43,812 nt of DNA from the IMG/VR virus record IMGVR_UViG_3300008050_000095, positions 1 through 43,812 of that record. One strand, written 5' to 3'. The notes beneath the pieces are model-generated. The model was not told the DNA's origin. It made no database searches and saw nothing but the letters and a program-made list of their open reading frames with translations. Below are positions 31,373-39,074 of the stretch, in pieces (the first letter of the stretch is position 1; each line of letters begins with the position of its first letter). A program made the position numbers and the translations under genes. The DNA is from a virus.

Positions 31373-31657
31373 TTAACAATTGAACGGGCTAACCTTCCTA
31401 CCCTTTGTCTTTCCAATGACAACTCTGTTTTTCCAAAAATCCATCATAATTCTGTTTGCCATTGCATAAGCACAAACAGCGTGAAAATAAGCACCACCGC
31501 TAACAACATGATAAATGATAATGGGGTCTTCCTCTTCTATTTCATGCCCACAAACGAAACATTTTTCATCATCAATAGGGACAACCGGATCACCATCGTA
31601 AGAGCCGTCTTTCCTCTCTGGACTTCTTGCCACCCCAACATTCTTATAAAAAGACAT
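31373..31657 (-). CDS. 94-residue zinc-binding-like protein
   Basis: Start at 31657 with GGAG six bases away; an upstream start would add four residues. After MSFYKNVGVARSPERKDG comes CFVCGHEIEEEDPIIIYHVV and AYFHAVCAYAMANRIM: a C..C ... H..C arrangement like a treble-clef or LIM-type zinc finger. Possibly a regulator or adaptor. No family named. It follows DUF3310 by 12 bases. Confidence 0.72.
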   Translation of the reverse strand: MSFYKNVGVARSPERKDGSYDGDPVVPIDDEKCFVCGHEIEEEDPIIIYHVVSGGAYFHAVCAYAMANRIMMDFWKNRVVIGKTKGRKVSPFNC

Positions 31658-31669
31658 AATCTTCTCCAA

Positions 31670-31906
31670 TTAATCATTCAAATTATCAAAACTCTCAGAT
31701 AGCCACTTTGTGTAGTTCTTTGCCTTCTCCGCATCCCGTTTGCAGTCTTCGATGTACTCATGCTTATGCATCAATCTGCAGAGATACTTCAACGAGTTTC
31801 CAAGTAAATACCCCTGGTATTGCTCAGATGTAAGTTTTGCTTTTATGATGTCTAGTGTCTCAACACCACCTGCATCATAGTAATTTGATTGCTCATCTCT
31901 ACTCAT
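31670..31906 (-). CDS. DUF3310 (SaV-like) protein
   Basis: A 78-residue protein beginning at 31906 after GGAGGCAAAA; the longer open frame upstream is not needed. The DUF3310 pattern is clear: NYYDAGGVETLDIIKAKLTSEQYQGYLLGNSLKYLCRLMHK in order, then EDCKRDAEKAKNYTKWLSE. The family is common in phages, sometimes called nucleotide kinase-like, but its function is not settled. Overlaps the preceding gene by eight bases. Confidence 0.88.
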   Translation of the reverse strand: MSRDEQSNYYDAGGVETLDIIKAKLTSEQYQGYLLGNSLKYLCRLMHKHEYIEDCKRDAEKAKNYTKWLSESFDNLND

Positions 31907-32144
31907 TTTTGCCTCCCATAAAATCAAGTAAGTTTTCAGCCAATGCCACCAAATTAACAACTTCTTCAATTCTCCTCCATGTGACCCCATAAACAAAAAA
32001 ACAGTAGTCTGAGTACAATGCCTGGAGTTCGATTGGAATGATGTGATACCCAAGATTTTGAATCATACTCTGTAATTTTGAAACATCACTTGGATGGAAC
32101 ACTCTTCCGGACTTCCTATACTTGATGATTTCTATCGTCTTCAT
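31899..32144 (-). CDS. 81-residue protein, possible nuclease-like fold
   Basis: MKTIEIIKYRKSGRVFHPSD, then VSKLQSMIQNLGYHIIPIELQALYSDYCFF and a helix ending LLDFMGGKNE. ATG 32144 has AAGGGG upstream; the frame extends a few codons further to a TTG. The pattern of strand-helix-strand is not specific. It follows the primase-helicase by 29 bases and overlaps DUF3310 by eight. Confidence 0.68.
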   Translation of the reverse strand: MKTIEIIKYRKSGRVFHPSDVSKLQSMIQNLGYHIIPIELQALYSDYCFFVYGVTWRRIEEVVNLVALAENLLDFMGGKNE

Positions 32145-32173
32145 AAAACCCCTTTTCAACCCCCCTAACTGTT

Positions 32174-35020
32174 TTACTCATCAACTCGAATCACACGCCA
32201 TTGTGCAACCGAGTACCCTTCTTCTCGGATCAACTTATACCCCCTCAGAATGAAATCTTTCATTCCCAAGATGAATCTCCCAAGCGTTTTGATATTCTGA
32301 ACAGCTTTCTCGTTGAATGCATCTGTGATTGCATGTCGAAAATCATCTCCAGATGAATCAACTCCGATTGTTTTCAATCCAAGATTGTGCCCCTCAATCA
32401 ATTTCATGATATCTTTCGTTTTGAATGGATTGTTCCCAAAAGTATTGTGCAACATCTCAAGCAATTCCCCTTTTGCGATTGCTTCATCATCAAGAAAATC
32501 GTTCCGATCAAAAACATCCAGTAGATCATGTCCGGAGACTTCAAGCAACGGAATCCGAACAAACTTATTCCACTCTTTGAATCGTGCGGATGAGTCGTAT
32601 TTATCGTAATCAATATTCTTTCCTGCAGTCACAATGGAAAGGACTGCACTGATGATCCTTTTTCGATTCTCCATTGCCCATTGTCCAATATCTGTTCTGT
32701 TGAACTTCCGGAACTCTGGACGCTCCATTGATGGAACGATCCTGATCGGAAGAATCCGGGTTGCAAAGTCACCTTTGAAAACAATATTGTTCCCAGTGAA
32801 CAACCATAGGACTCCGGAAGGAACCTCCTCAGTTTCGTTTGATCCAAGTTTTCTTCTGCTGTAGGTTCCAGATGTCATTGCCTTCGCAAGCTCATTCGAC
32901 TGGATTGCAGCATCTTTTTTGATATTGTAAAAGAGAACACAACTGTGTCCTTCCCTCAAGATTGCGAGCAAATGTTTTCCGAGTTCTTCATCGTTATCAC
33001 TCCAGCCTGTCGCAGCAACTGGTCTGTTGTACATTGAGTATGACAATAGTTGAGCCAAAGTCGTCTTTCCGGATGATGGCTTTGGAGAAACGATTGCAAA
33101 TCCTGGCATCCCATTGTCACCAATGACATATGGCCTTTGGATTGCGGTCATGAACATTCCAACTGCTGCAGCCCTATCTAAGTCTGTTTGGAATGGGAAC
33201 TCTGCAAGTACATTGTTTGCAAGATAATCATATGCTTCTTTTGGATCAGTAAGAGTGATTTTCAACTTCTTATGAAGGACCGCATAAAGACCCGTATTTG
33301 GATCATAACCACTCTTCTCAACAGGTTTCCAAGTGTCATCAATAAAAGGATGCTCAACGATTCCGGACAGTGGCTTCCACTTTGCTCCATACATCCTTGG
33401 GATCGCATTCAGGATTGAATCAGGACACACAATTTCACTTCCTTTTTCTGAAAGAAAAACACAGTCTTTCTCGGCCCTAGAACGAATCACACCAACTGGA
33501 TGCGAAATATCATGGATGACAGGCATCTCAGGATAATCATTCATCATCTGGCCTTTCTTTGTGATCTGTCTGATCGTCTTTGGAGTCGAGTATTCGACAA
33601 CAGAGATTGTGTTCCCAAGTCGGTACACTTCCGGCTTTTTCTTAGACTCAGCCATAATCTTGCAAATTTGCTCAGTTGCAGCACCATATCCAGAATTTGA
33701 AATTTCTACTTCGTAAATGTCCTGAGCTTTACGCTCCTCAGTCTTTTTTTTACGAGCAAGGTCTGCAAGCTCATCTTCCTTTTCCATCTTCGCAAGTTTG
33801 ACATCTTCGCTGATTGCTCTTGTTCCGAATCCAGTCTTTTGCTCAATGGCCCGCACCAATTGCTTCAGTTCGACTCCATGAAACCCAACAAGTCTTTTTG
33901 CAAATCCGCTTGTGACTTCGATGATATTTGATGTGTCAATCCAATCAACCACTTCTTCAAAACTTGGCTTCCCAACAATGTCTACCGCAGACTCGACTGC
34001 TCTTGGGATGTCATCAAAGCGATTCTGCCAGTCATTGAGCCGATCTTCGTCATTCTCAATGTCTTTCTTTGCAACGAGCATAAACTCCTCAATGAGAGCT
34101 TTCACATCGTTCTTTGGAAGTCCTTTGTTCACAAGTGAGAGTGCTGTACTCCGTATTTGATCGTGAAAGTTTTCACTACTCATGATCTTGCGAATCGAAT
34201 CCGACATCGAATAAGTTTCTTGAACAGGTTGGTCCAAGTCCAGTCGAGTTAAGTTGCCAGCACTCTTGTTCAGAGGACCACTCTTGTAATCAATGTTTGG
34301 ATACCAATTCAGAAACTCATTTCCAACGTCATAGAACCCAACAAATTCATCATCATCAATTGGGTCACTACTCCCCAGGAAATTATTGTCATCAAGGCAA
34401 ATCCTTTTCATTGTGTAGATCGGCTGAGCACTCTTGTATACGGATGGATCAAGATACTCTGTTCCATTTGGTTTCCAATCTTTTGCCCACTTCATCATAA
34501 CCGTATTGTGAATCGTATGCTTCAGTCGGAAGAAAATATGAGCTTTCAACTTCTTTTCCTTTGTCAATCCTGCAGATGATGAGAATTGATATACGAAATT
34601 CACTTTGGAAAACTCATCAGGAAGTTCTTCTTTGATGAATTTTCTAATCATTTCCAAGCCACCATGATTTGGATACTCATCTGACTCTTCAAAAGAGTAT
34701 TTATCGACATCAATACAAAACCACTCAAGATTCTTATCTTTGATTGTTGGTGGTTCCCCTTGCCGACCTTCTCGACTCCTCCGCAACATCTTTGACAGGT
34801 CAACCCCTTCAATGAAATCACCATGAATCATAAAAACAGGCTTGTTGAGAACAGCTTTCAGAATCTTTGACAAGTCTTCCAGGTCATCACACTCTTGGCT
34901 GATCCCAGTAAAGTGCTTCATTAGCGGATAGTCGTTTTTCTTATCCCAAACGTCATCATACAGCTTGAATGTTTTTGTTGGTTTTTGCCCGCCAACTGGT
35001 TTCATAAAGTTAATCTTCAT
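32174..35020 (-). CDS. AEP-type primase with superfamily 3-like helicase domain
   Basis: A 948-residue replication initiator. The N-terminal part has archaeo-eukaryotic primase marks: WFCIDVDKY (D104, D106) and, after a gap, QFSSSAGLTKEKKLKAHIFF with the catalytic-type histidine H161. A charged linker lies at 405-435. The C-terminal ATPase has Walker A SPKPSSGKTTL (645-655) and VLFYNIKKDA as a likely Walker B region, followed by a sensor LWLFTGNNIVF (residues about 735-745). The tail (GYKLIREEGYSVAQWRVIRV) is a winged-helix-like end. It should prime and unwind at the origin, probably the repeat region at 37.4-37.9 kb. GAGG before ATG. Confidence 0.88.
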   Translation of the reverse strand: MKINFMKPVGGQKPTKTFKLYDDVWDKKNDYPLMKHFTGISQECDDLEDLSKILKAVLNKPVFMIHGDFIEGVDLSKMLRRSREGRQGEPPTIKDKNLEWFCIDVDKYSFEESDEYPNHGGLEMIRKFIKEELPDEFSKVNFVYQFSSSAGLTKEKKLKAHIFFRLKHTIHNTVMMKWAKDWKPNGTEYLDPSVYKSAQPIYTMKRICLDDNNFLGSSDPIDDDEFVGFYDVGNEFLNWYPNIDYKSGPLNKSAGNLTRLDLDQPVQETYSMSDSIRKIMSSENFHDQIRSTALSLVNKGLPKNDVKALIEEFMLVAKKDIENDEDRLNDWQNRFDDIPRAVESAVDIVGKPSFEEVVDWIDTSNIIEVTSGFAKRLVGFHGVELKQLVRAIEQKTGFGTRAISEDVKLAKMEKEDELADLARKKKTEERKAQDIYEVEISNSGYGAATEQICKIMAESKKKPEVYRLGNTISVVEYSTPKTIRQITKKGQMMNDYPEMPVIHDISHPVGVIRSRAEKDCVFLSEKGSEIVCPDSILNAIPRMYGAKWKPLSGIVEHPFIDDTWKPVEKSGYDPNTGLYAVLHKKLKITLTDPKEAYDYLANNVLAEFPFQTDLDRAAAVGMFMTAIQRPYVIGDNGMPGFAIVSPKPSSGKTTLAQLLSYSMYNRPVAATGWSDNDEELGKHLLAILREGHSCVLFYNIKKDAAIQSNELAKAMTSGTYSRRKLGSNETEEVPSGVLWLFTGNNIVFKGDFATRILPIRIVPSMERPEFRKFNRTDIGQWAMENRKRIISAVLSIVTAGKNIDYDKYDSSARFKEWNKFVRIPLLEVSGHDLLDVFDRNDFLDDEAIAKGELLEMLHNTFGNNPFKTKDIMKLIEGHNLGLKTIGVDSSGDDFRHAITDAFNEKAVQNIKTLGRFILGMKDFILRGYKLIREEGYSVAQWRVIRVDE

Positions 35021-35026
35021 AATGCC

Positions 35027-35323
35027 TCATTTCTTTGTTTCTTTTTTCAAGAAAAACGGTGTGCTCGAATCGTACTCTTCGTACTCCTCAAGGATTTCGT
35101 ACTTACTTATATTGAACTCAATCGAGTTTTGACATCTTCCATCTTGCTCATGCTTTATTACTCCTCCAGAATCCAAAAATGCTTGTACACTGGATTGGAC
35201 TTCTTCATGAGTTGATTCTCCAAAACACTCACCTGTAGATTTTTTCATCTTCTTAGTTTTTGATTCTTTGATTCCAACAATCATCCCAAGACTGTTTGGA
35301 TTTGATTTGATTCCCCATGTCAT
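35027..35323 (-). CDS. 98-residue protein, unrecognised
   Basis: Start at 35323 after AGGGGAACAAAA. MTWGIKSNPNSLGMIVGIKE, a lysine-rich stretch (SKTKKMKKSTGECFG), then a domain HEEVQSSVQAFLDSGGVIKHEQDGRC and an acidic end (YEILEEYEEYDSS). It lies directly before the primase-helicase gene (six-base gap), and could be its accessory. No family recognised. Confidence 0.68.
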   Translation of the reverse strand: MTWGIKSNPNSLGMIVGIKESKTKKMKKSTGECFGESTHEEVQSSVQAFLDSGGVIKHEQDGRCQNSIEFNISKYEILEEYEEYDSSTPFFLKKETKK

Positions 35324-35357
35324 TTTTGTTCCCCTTTTTGCCCCCCATTTGTTTGAA

Positions 35358-35549
35358 TTACAGATGAGTAAACACGCAAGTCTCACAGTCAGTGCATTTC
35401 ACTTTGTCATTGCACATCTCAATGAAATATTTTGAATCACCAGTGTACACTCCCAAATCATATTCTTTTATTGAACTAATCACATTTACTGTTTTTGAGT
35501 CGGACAACCCCCTGTCTCTCAAAAAATCATAATCAACTTTCCTATTCAT
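35358..35549 (-). CDS. 63-residue protein with C-terminal cysteine cluster
   Basis: MNRKVDYDFLRDRGLSDSKT, then SIKEYDLGVYTGDSKYFIEM and a C-terminal CNDKVKCTDCETCVF with four cysteines. AAAGGGGAATACGAAT precedes the ATG. The cysteine knot probably binds zinc or iron. Function unknown. Confidence 0.68.
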   Translation of the reverse strand: MNRKVDYDFLRDRGLSDSKTVNVISSIKEYDLGVYTGDSKYFIEMCNDKVKCTDCETCVFTHL

Positions 35550-35572
35550 ATTCGTATTCCCCTTTCGTTTTG

Positions 35573-35935
35573 TTAGATTGTCACTTCCTCAACAATTTTG
35601 ATTTTTGATTTTAGGTAGTTCATATTGTTTTGATTGAGCCACCCGTAGATCAGTTTTCTTGCTTTCTTGAATTCCCCATTCTCGACTGCAATGTAGCTGA
35701 TTTTTTTCTTATCCATTTCATCAACGATCTGAGACATGACATCATTGAAAATTGCAATTGTGTTCACCCCCCTGAACACTTGCATATCATCATCAAGAAA
35801 TGGTTCTTTATATGGTTCTTTTGTGTACGGATTTTTCAAATCTGCAACCTGTCTGTTCACTTTAGTCTCGCCTCGTTTTCGACCATGATTCTCGAATGGT
35901 GATGCATTTGATCCATAGTGATAATGTCCTGCCAT
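35573..35935 (-). CDS. 120-residue protein, unrecognised
   Basis: The N-terminal 45 residues are polar with MAGHYHYGSNASPFENHGRK; from DDDMQVFRGVNTIAIFNDVM on it is helical with ISYIAVENGEFKKARKLIYGWLNQNN. GGGAGAGAT precedes the ATG. Position before small accessory genes and after a zinc-ribbon gene. No family recognised; the histidine/asparagine-rich N-terminus is unusual. Confidence 0.7.
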   Translation of the reverse strand: MAGHYHYGSNASPFENHGRKRGETKVNRQVADLKNPYTKEPYKEPFLDDDMQVFRGVNTIAIFNDVMSQIVDEMDKKKISYIAVENGEFKKARKLIYGWLNQNNMNYLKSKIKIVEEVTI

Positions 35936-35942
35936 ATCTCTC

Positions 35943-36260
35943 CTATTTTGTTTCTAGTTCTGCCCTATCTAGTTCTGCCCTATCAAGGGTTATTTCACGC
36001 AACAATGCGTCCATATCAAAATCCATATCATCGCCCCGCTTCAGGCTCTCTCTCAAATCTTTATTTATTTGATCTATTAAATCTTTCCTGTCTCGTACAA
36101 CTTTTCCACAGGATGGACAATACGGTGGACGTTCAGGGTTACCCCAGTAGTCATTAACTGATTTCATATAAACACCAAACTTTTGACCACAACCACCACT
36201 AGTCTCATCACAAAACCAGACAGGCATTTCAATGTCGACTGGTATAGATTCTACTTTCAT
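35943..36260 (-). CDS. 105-residue zinc-ribbon protein with duplicated tail
   Basis: VWFCDETSGGCGQKFGVYM and RPPYCPSCGKVVRD supply two cysteine pairs. A charged helix follows. The end DRAELDRAELETK comes from a perfect 15-base tandem duplication near 35953-35983 in the DNA, a sign of recent slippage. No family name; it follows the coiled-coil protein. Confidence 0.72.
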   Translation of the reverse strand: MKVESIPVDIEMPVWFCDETSGGCGQKFGVYMKSVNDYWGNPERPPYCPSCGKVVRDRKDLIDQINKDLRESLKRGDDMDFDMDALLREITLDRAELDRAELETK

Positions 36261-36276
36261 TTTTCCTCCTCAATGA

Positions 36277-37158
36277 TTAGTATTTGATTGAAACGTGTCG
36301 AACCCCGCCCTTGATTAAGATGTTCAACATCCGTTGTGCAATGGACTCTGGAGCACCATCTTTCATGAGGTCAGCAATGATCTCCCCATGAATGATATTC
36401 TGATGGTCCTGGTCTGCAATACGCTTTGCTTCGTATTCATCTTTAGATTTTTCATTTGCGATTCGTTGATTCTCAACTCGTATCGCCTCAGCCTTTGCGA
36501 TCCTGCGTTCCTGTTCTATTGCCTGTTCTTTTTCGATTTCTGCTTGTTTCAATGCTTGGGCTTTTTCTTGTTCTACTCTCTTGATGCGCTCCTCTGCTTC
36601 TCTCTTTGCTCTTTCTGCTGACTCCAAGGCAATCTGAGCATCACGCTCCATTTGCTCTCTCAAGGCAACCTCAGCAAGTTCTTTGGCTAATCTCTCTTCC
36701 TCGATCTTATCAAGACGTTGTTTTTCTGCTTCAAGTTCTTTGATGCGATTGACGATCTGATCTTCCAGAATGGCATTCTCCCATGCAGAGTCGATTTCTT
36801 TCTCCAGTGCTTCCGCAACCTTGCGAGCCTTGTCTTCAATCTCCCATGCGGTCAGTGGTCCTCGAACCTCAGCTTTGAGATTATCAAGGAAGTCTCTTGC
36901 TTTCTTGCGAGACTCGTCTACAGTTTTAGCTTTCTGTTTCCACTCTGCAACCAACTCTTTTCCGAGTGAGTCGAGTGTGGTCTTGGACTGAGCAATCTTG
37001 TATGCGACTGATGCTACTTCTTTTCTACCCTTGGCAGTATCAATAGATAGATCATACTGGGATACTTCCTCTTGAATCATGCGGAGGAACGGGTCAATGC
37101 CTTCTGTTGTGAATACTTCAATCGGGTTTATTGCCTCAACTTTGATTAGATCGTTCAT
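36277..37158 (-). CDS. Long coiled-coil protein, first gene of its operon
   Basis: A 293-residue protein. The N-terminal 100 residues are conserved-looking (MNDLIKVEAINPIEVFTTEG, FLRMIQEEVSQYDLSID, KGRKEVASVAYKIAQSK); residues 110-240 are a continuous charged coiled coil; the C-terminus (GEIIADLMKDGAPESIAQRM) is globular. Similar coiled-coil proteins often precede the recombination genes of temperate phages, without a defined role. It is the first gene after promoter 37312-37340 and a 147-base leader, with GGAG near the ATG. Confidence 0.78.
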   Translation of the reverse strand: MNDLIKVEAINPIEVFTTEGIDPFLRMIQEEVSQYDLSIDTAKGRKEVASVAYKIAQSKTTLDSLGKELVAEWKQKAKTVDESRKKARDFLDNLKAEVRGPLTAWEIEDKARKVAEALEKEIDSAWENAILEDQIVNRIKELEAEKQRLDKIEEERLAKELAEVALREQMERDAQIALESAERAKREAEERIKRVEQEKAQALKQAEIEKEQAIEQERRIAKAEAIRVENQRIANEKSKDEYEAKRIADQDHQNIIHGEIIADLMKDGAPESIAQRMLNILIKGGVRHVSIKY

Positions 37159-37215
37159 AGAATGCTCCGTTTCTATAAAAAGTGACCCCCCCTATTGAAA
37201 AGGTAAATTTTCTGG

Positions 37216-37262
37216 AGAGGGTGTTTCCCCTGAAAAATGAGTTTTGAATCAGAGGGTGTTTT
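37216..37262. repeat. Two AGAGGGTGTTT direct repeats in the leader
   Basis: AGAGGGTGTTT occurs at 37216-37226 and 37251-37261, 35 bases apart, between the leftward promoter and the coiled-coil gene. They would be transcribed into the leader and could bind a regulator or pair with RNA. Confidence 0.6.
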
Positions 37263-37311
37263 GATACGATTAAAACCTAAGAAATTTTGTTTTGTTGATT
37301 TGATATATACA

Positions 37312-37340
37312 TTTATAAACCTATGAAAACCAAATGTAAA
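37312..37340 (-). promoter_or_regulatory. Sigma70-like leftward promoter
   Basis: Minus strand: -35 TTTACA (37340-37335), 17-base spacer, -10 TATAAA (37317-37312). Start near 37305. It points at the coiled-coil and primase-helicase genes and lies on one side of the repeat-rich region. Confidence 0.7.
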
Positions 37341-37412
37341 GGGTTTTATTTTTTATTTTTTACTTTGGAAAAACCTCAATAATCTCAATAATTTACCTCC
37401 ATTCTTCTACAG

Positions 37413-37589
37413 AAAAGTCAAAAAATTTGGGACACTTCAAAACGAACAGTGTAAAAAACAAGAAAAACCACTGACTGCGGAGGAAAACTCCGGAATACCC
37501 AAGGGAAATGCCTCAGAAAACCAACAATTAAAAAACCAACTTTTTTCTGGAAAAAGTCAAAAAATTTGGGAGGCGTGAAAGCGAACAGT
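37413..37589. repeat. Pair of 38-bp direct repeats
   Basis: 37413-37450 and 37552-37589 begin with the same 20 bases (AAAAGTCAAAAAATTTGGGA), differ at half of the next ten, and end with the same CGAACAGT. The spacing is 139 bases. Between them is a small hairpin CGGAG-GAAAA-CTCCG (37478-37492). They form the left part of the putative origin. Confidence 0.8.
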
Positions 37590-37643
37590 CCTCCAGGGAA
37601 CCCATATCGTAGTTTTTGAATAATCAGATATATACTTATTCAT

Positions 37644-37671
37644 ATATAGGTATACTCATATATACCTATAT
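37644..37671. repeat. AT-rich palindrome containing TAGGTATA
   Basis: ATATAGGTATA (37644-37654) and TATACCTATAT (37661-37671) form 11-base arms around CTCATA. It lies within a long AT-only stretch (37616-37690) that could melt easily. The octamer TAGGTATA recurs in the divergent control region at 43.3-43.5 kb. Confidence 0.75.
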
Positions 37672-37696
37672 TCAGATACTTACATATCATGATAAT

Positions 37697-37908
37697 ATTA
37701 TTATGTTTCCTTATTTTTCCGGTAGGAAAAACCGATTAAGGAAACATAATGTTCTTTTTGTACTTGGCAAAAATAAAGCATATTATGTGTTCTTAATCTA
37801 TTTTGGGAGTCAATGCCAATAATCATATTATGTATTGTTAATTTTTTAGGCCCGGTTCCAAACAAAAATGAAAAGTTATCAATAATCATATTATGTTTCG
37901 TTAATTTT
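37697..37908. repeat. Five iteron-like 22-bp repeats and a bulged hairpin (putative origin)
   Basis: Copies at 37697-37718 (+), 37732-37753 (-), 37779-37800 (+), 37824-37845 (+) and 37887-37908 (+); consensus core ATATTATGTTTCNTTAATTT. The first two face each other and make a hairpin: arms 37700-37713 and 37737-37750, continued by 37714-37720 and 37725-37731, giving 21 pairs with a five-base bulge and a GGTA loop. Iterons of this type bind replication initiators in plasmids and phages. No gene is convincing here. Confidence 0.72.
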
Positions 37909-37912
37909 GAAG

Positions 37913-37946
37913 AAAAAAATTCACTCCGTTTTTATACGGAGTGAAT
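37913..37946 (-). terminator. Strong rho-independent terminator
   Basis: Minus strand: ATTCACTCCGT, loop ATAAAA, ACGGAGTGAAT, then TTTTTTC. An 11-base perfect stem. It ends transcripts arriving from the 37960 gene and separates the early cluster from the putative origin. Confidence 0.9.
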
Positions 37947-37959
37947 ATCTTTACTCAAA

Positions 37960-38223
37960 TCAAATCGTATCAATACTGTTATTGTATCCGGTAACATAAC
38001 CTAACAACTCATGCTTAGTTTGAAACTCGATTTCTCCCATAGCTTGTCCATTGTGACCGTTAAAAGTGATTGAGTACCTCTTGCACTTGTCTTGTCTTCC
38101 AAAGTCAATGCTAGCGTATTTTGTTGCATCAAATTGACTAGTAAACCGTATACATTGTGACAAGTAAAACATATCAATATCATGCTCAGGAAAATGCATA
38201 TCTGGAAAGTTAGGATTAATCAT
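37960..38223 (-). CDS. 87-residue protein, unrecognised
   Basis: MINPNFPDMHFPEHDIDMFY, then LSQCIRFTSQFDATKYASID and strands KRYSITFNGHNGQAMGEIEF. Coupled by ATGA to the 53-residue gene upstream and followed by the terminator at 37913-37946, so it is the last gene of its unit. Small alpha/beta protein; no family recognised. Confidence 0.72.
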   Translation of the reverse strand: MINPNFPDMHFPEHDIDMFYLSQCIRFTSQFDATKYASIDFGRQDKCKRYSITFNGHNGQAMGEIEFQTKHELLGYVTGYNNSIDTI

Positions 38224-38381
38224 TTTTTAGACTCCTTTATCAATATGACGCAATAACACTTTTTTTCTTCAAAAGTCTCCAAATCAAGATATTTTGACTC
38301 AACGACTTTGTGTTTTTTCCTTGTTTGGCTTTCGTTTGACTTCTTCCAAGATACCGCTTTTTTATAATCTAAAGTTTTCAT
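38220..38381 (-). CDS. 53-residue basic protein
   Basis: ATG 38381 to TGA 38220-38222, with ATGA overlaps at both ends and GGAG eight bases before the start. The product begins MKTLDYKKAVSWKKSNESQT, is strongly basic to RKKHKVVESK, and ends with CYCVILIKESKK. The double overlap makes it a convincing gene. Function unknown; possibly nucleic-acid binding. Confidence 0.7.
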   Translation of the reverse strand: MKTLDYKKAVSWKKSNESQTRKKHKVVESKYLDLETFEEKKCYCVILIKESKK

Positions 38382-38953
38382 TTTATTTGCTCCTTTATGA
38401 TCTTATTACCTGTTTTTTTGTAGCACATCATGCAACTCAAACAATCCTTTGAACCACAGTTGATTTTGACGTTTTTAGGATTATCCTTGAACACTAAAAA
38501 AGAGCGGTCGAATGGTTTTGGGGGATTTGAATTTTTTACTATTGGATCAATTCTTGATACTGAGTAATTCAATACAAGATTTGATGGAACTTTTCTTGAC
38601 TCAAAAACCTTTTTTACAATTGCTTTTCTTTTGGTCCAAAGTGCAAATGTTACATGTTTGTTTCTTTTGTGCGTTACAATTTTGAGTAAATTTTCGAGGT
38701 GTAAAATATTGCGTAACTCCCCATAAGAATGAATCCTTACTATCAATTCATCTTTGAAGACTGGAATGTCTATTTCCTCGAGTTCCTGTTCATAAATAAT
38801 CGAGTTTGTAAGAAGTTTTTTTTCGAGTGCTTTGTAGCATCTTTCCAAGCTTTCTGCGTAGCATTTCTTACAAACGTTATCTGCATTTTGTTGCATCTTT
38901 TGACAAAAATCATTCGTCATAGTTGAAGTATTCATTGAGACAATACCTTCCAT
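38378..38953 (-). CDS. Gp88-like cysteine-rich protein
   Basis: A 191-residue protein. Start placed at 38953 after AAGGGACTAAAAAA; ATG 38995 is an alternative. It has VCKKCYAESLERCYKALEKK, then DELIVRIHSYGELRNILHLENLLKIVTHKRNKHVTFALWTKR and a C-terminal INCGSKDCLSCMMCYKK. The order (CxxCYa, R.H..G....., F..WT, C-terminal cysteines) resembles the Gp88 domain of mycobacteriophages, function unknown, perhaps radical-SAM-like or metal-binding. It is coupled to two downstream genes by ATGA overlaps. Confidence 0.72.
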   Translation of the reverse strand: MEGIVSMNTSTMTNDFCQKMQQNADNVCKKCYAESLERCYKALEKKLLTNSIIYEQELEEIDIPVFKDELIVRIHSYGELRNILHLENLLKIVTHKRNKHVTFALWTKRKAIVKKVFESRKVPSNLVLNYSVSRIDPIVKNSNPPKPFDRSFLVFKDNPKNVKINCGSKDCLSCMMCYKKTGNKIIKEQIK

Positions 38954-39021
38954 TTTTTTAGTCCCTTTTGTAGTCCATTGTGATGCATTTTGCATAGTCA
39001 AATCTCATTGAATTTTGATAC

Positions 39022-39052
39022 AAAAAAAAGAGCGTGAAAACGCTCTTTTGTG
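39022..39052 (-). terminator. Rho-independent terminator after the RadC-like gene
   Basis: AAAAGAGCGT (39026-39035), GAAA, ACGCTCTTTT (39040-39049). On the minus strand the stem is followed by a long T-run, and A8 on one side with T4 on the other makes it potentially bidirectional. Confidence 0.88.
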
Positions 39053-39074
39053 AAGAAAGAAAAACATGTTTTTA

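Noticed and set aside
37616-37822. Rightward 68-codon open frame in the repeat-rich region
   Set aside because: It runs through the AT palindrome and iterons, translates to a tyrosine/isoleucine-rich low-complexity peptide, and has no ribosome binding site; the DNA repeats explain the openness.
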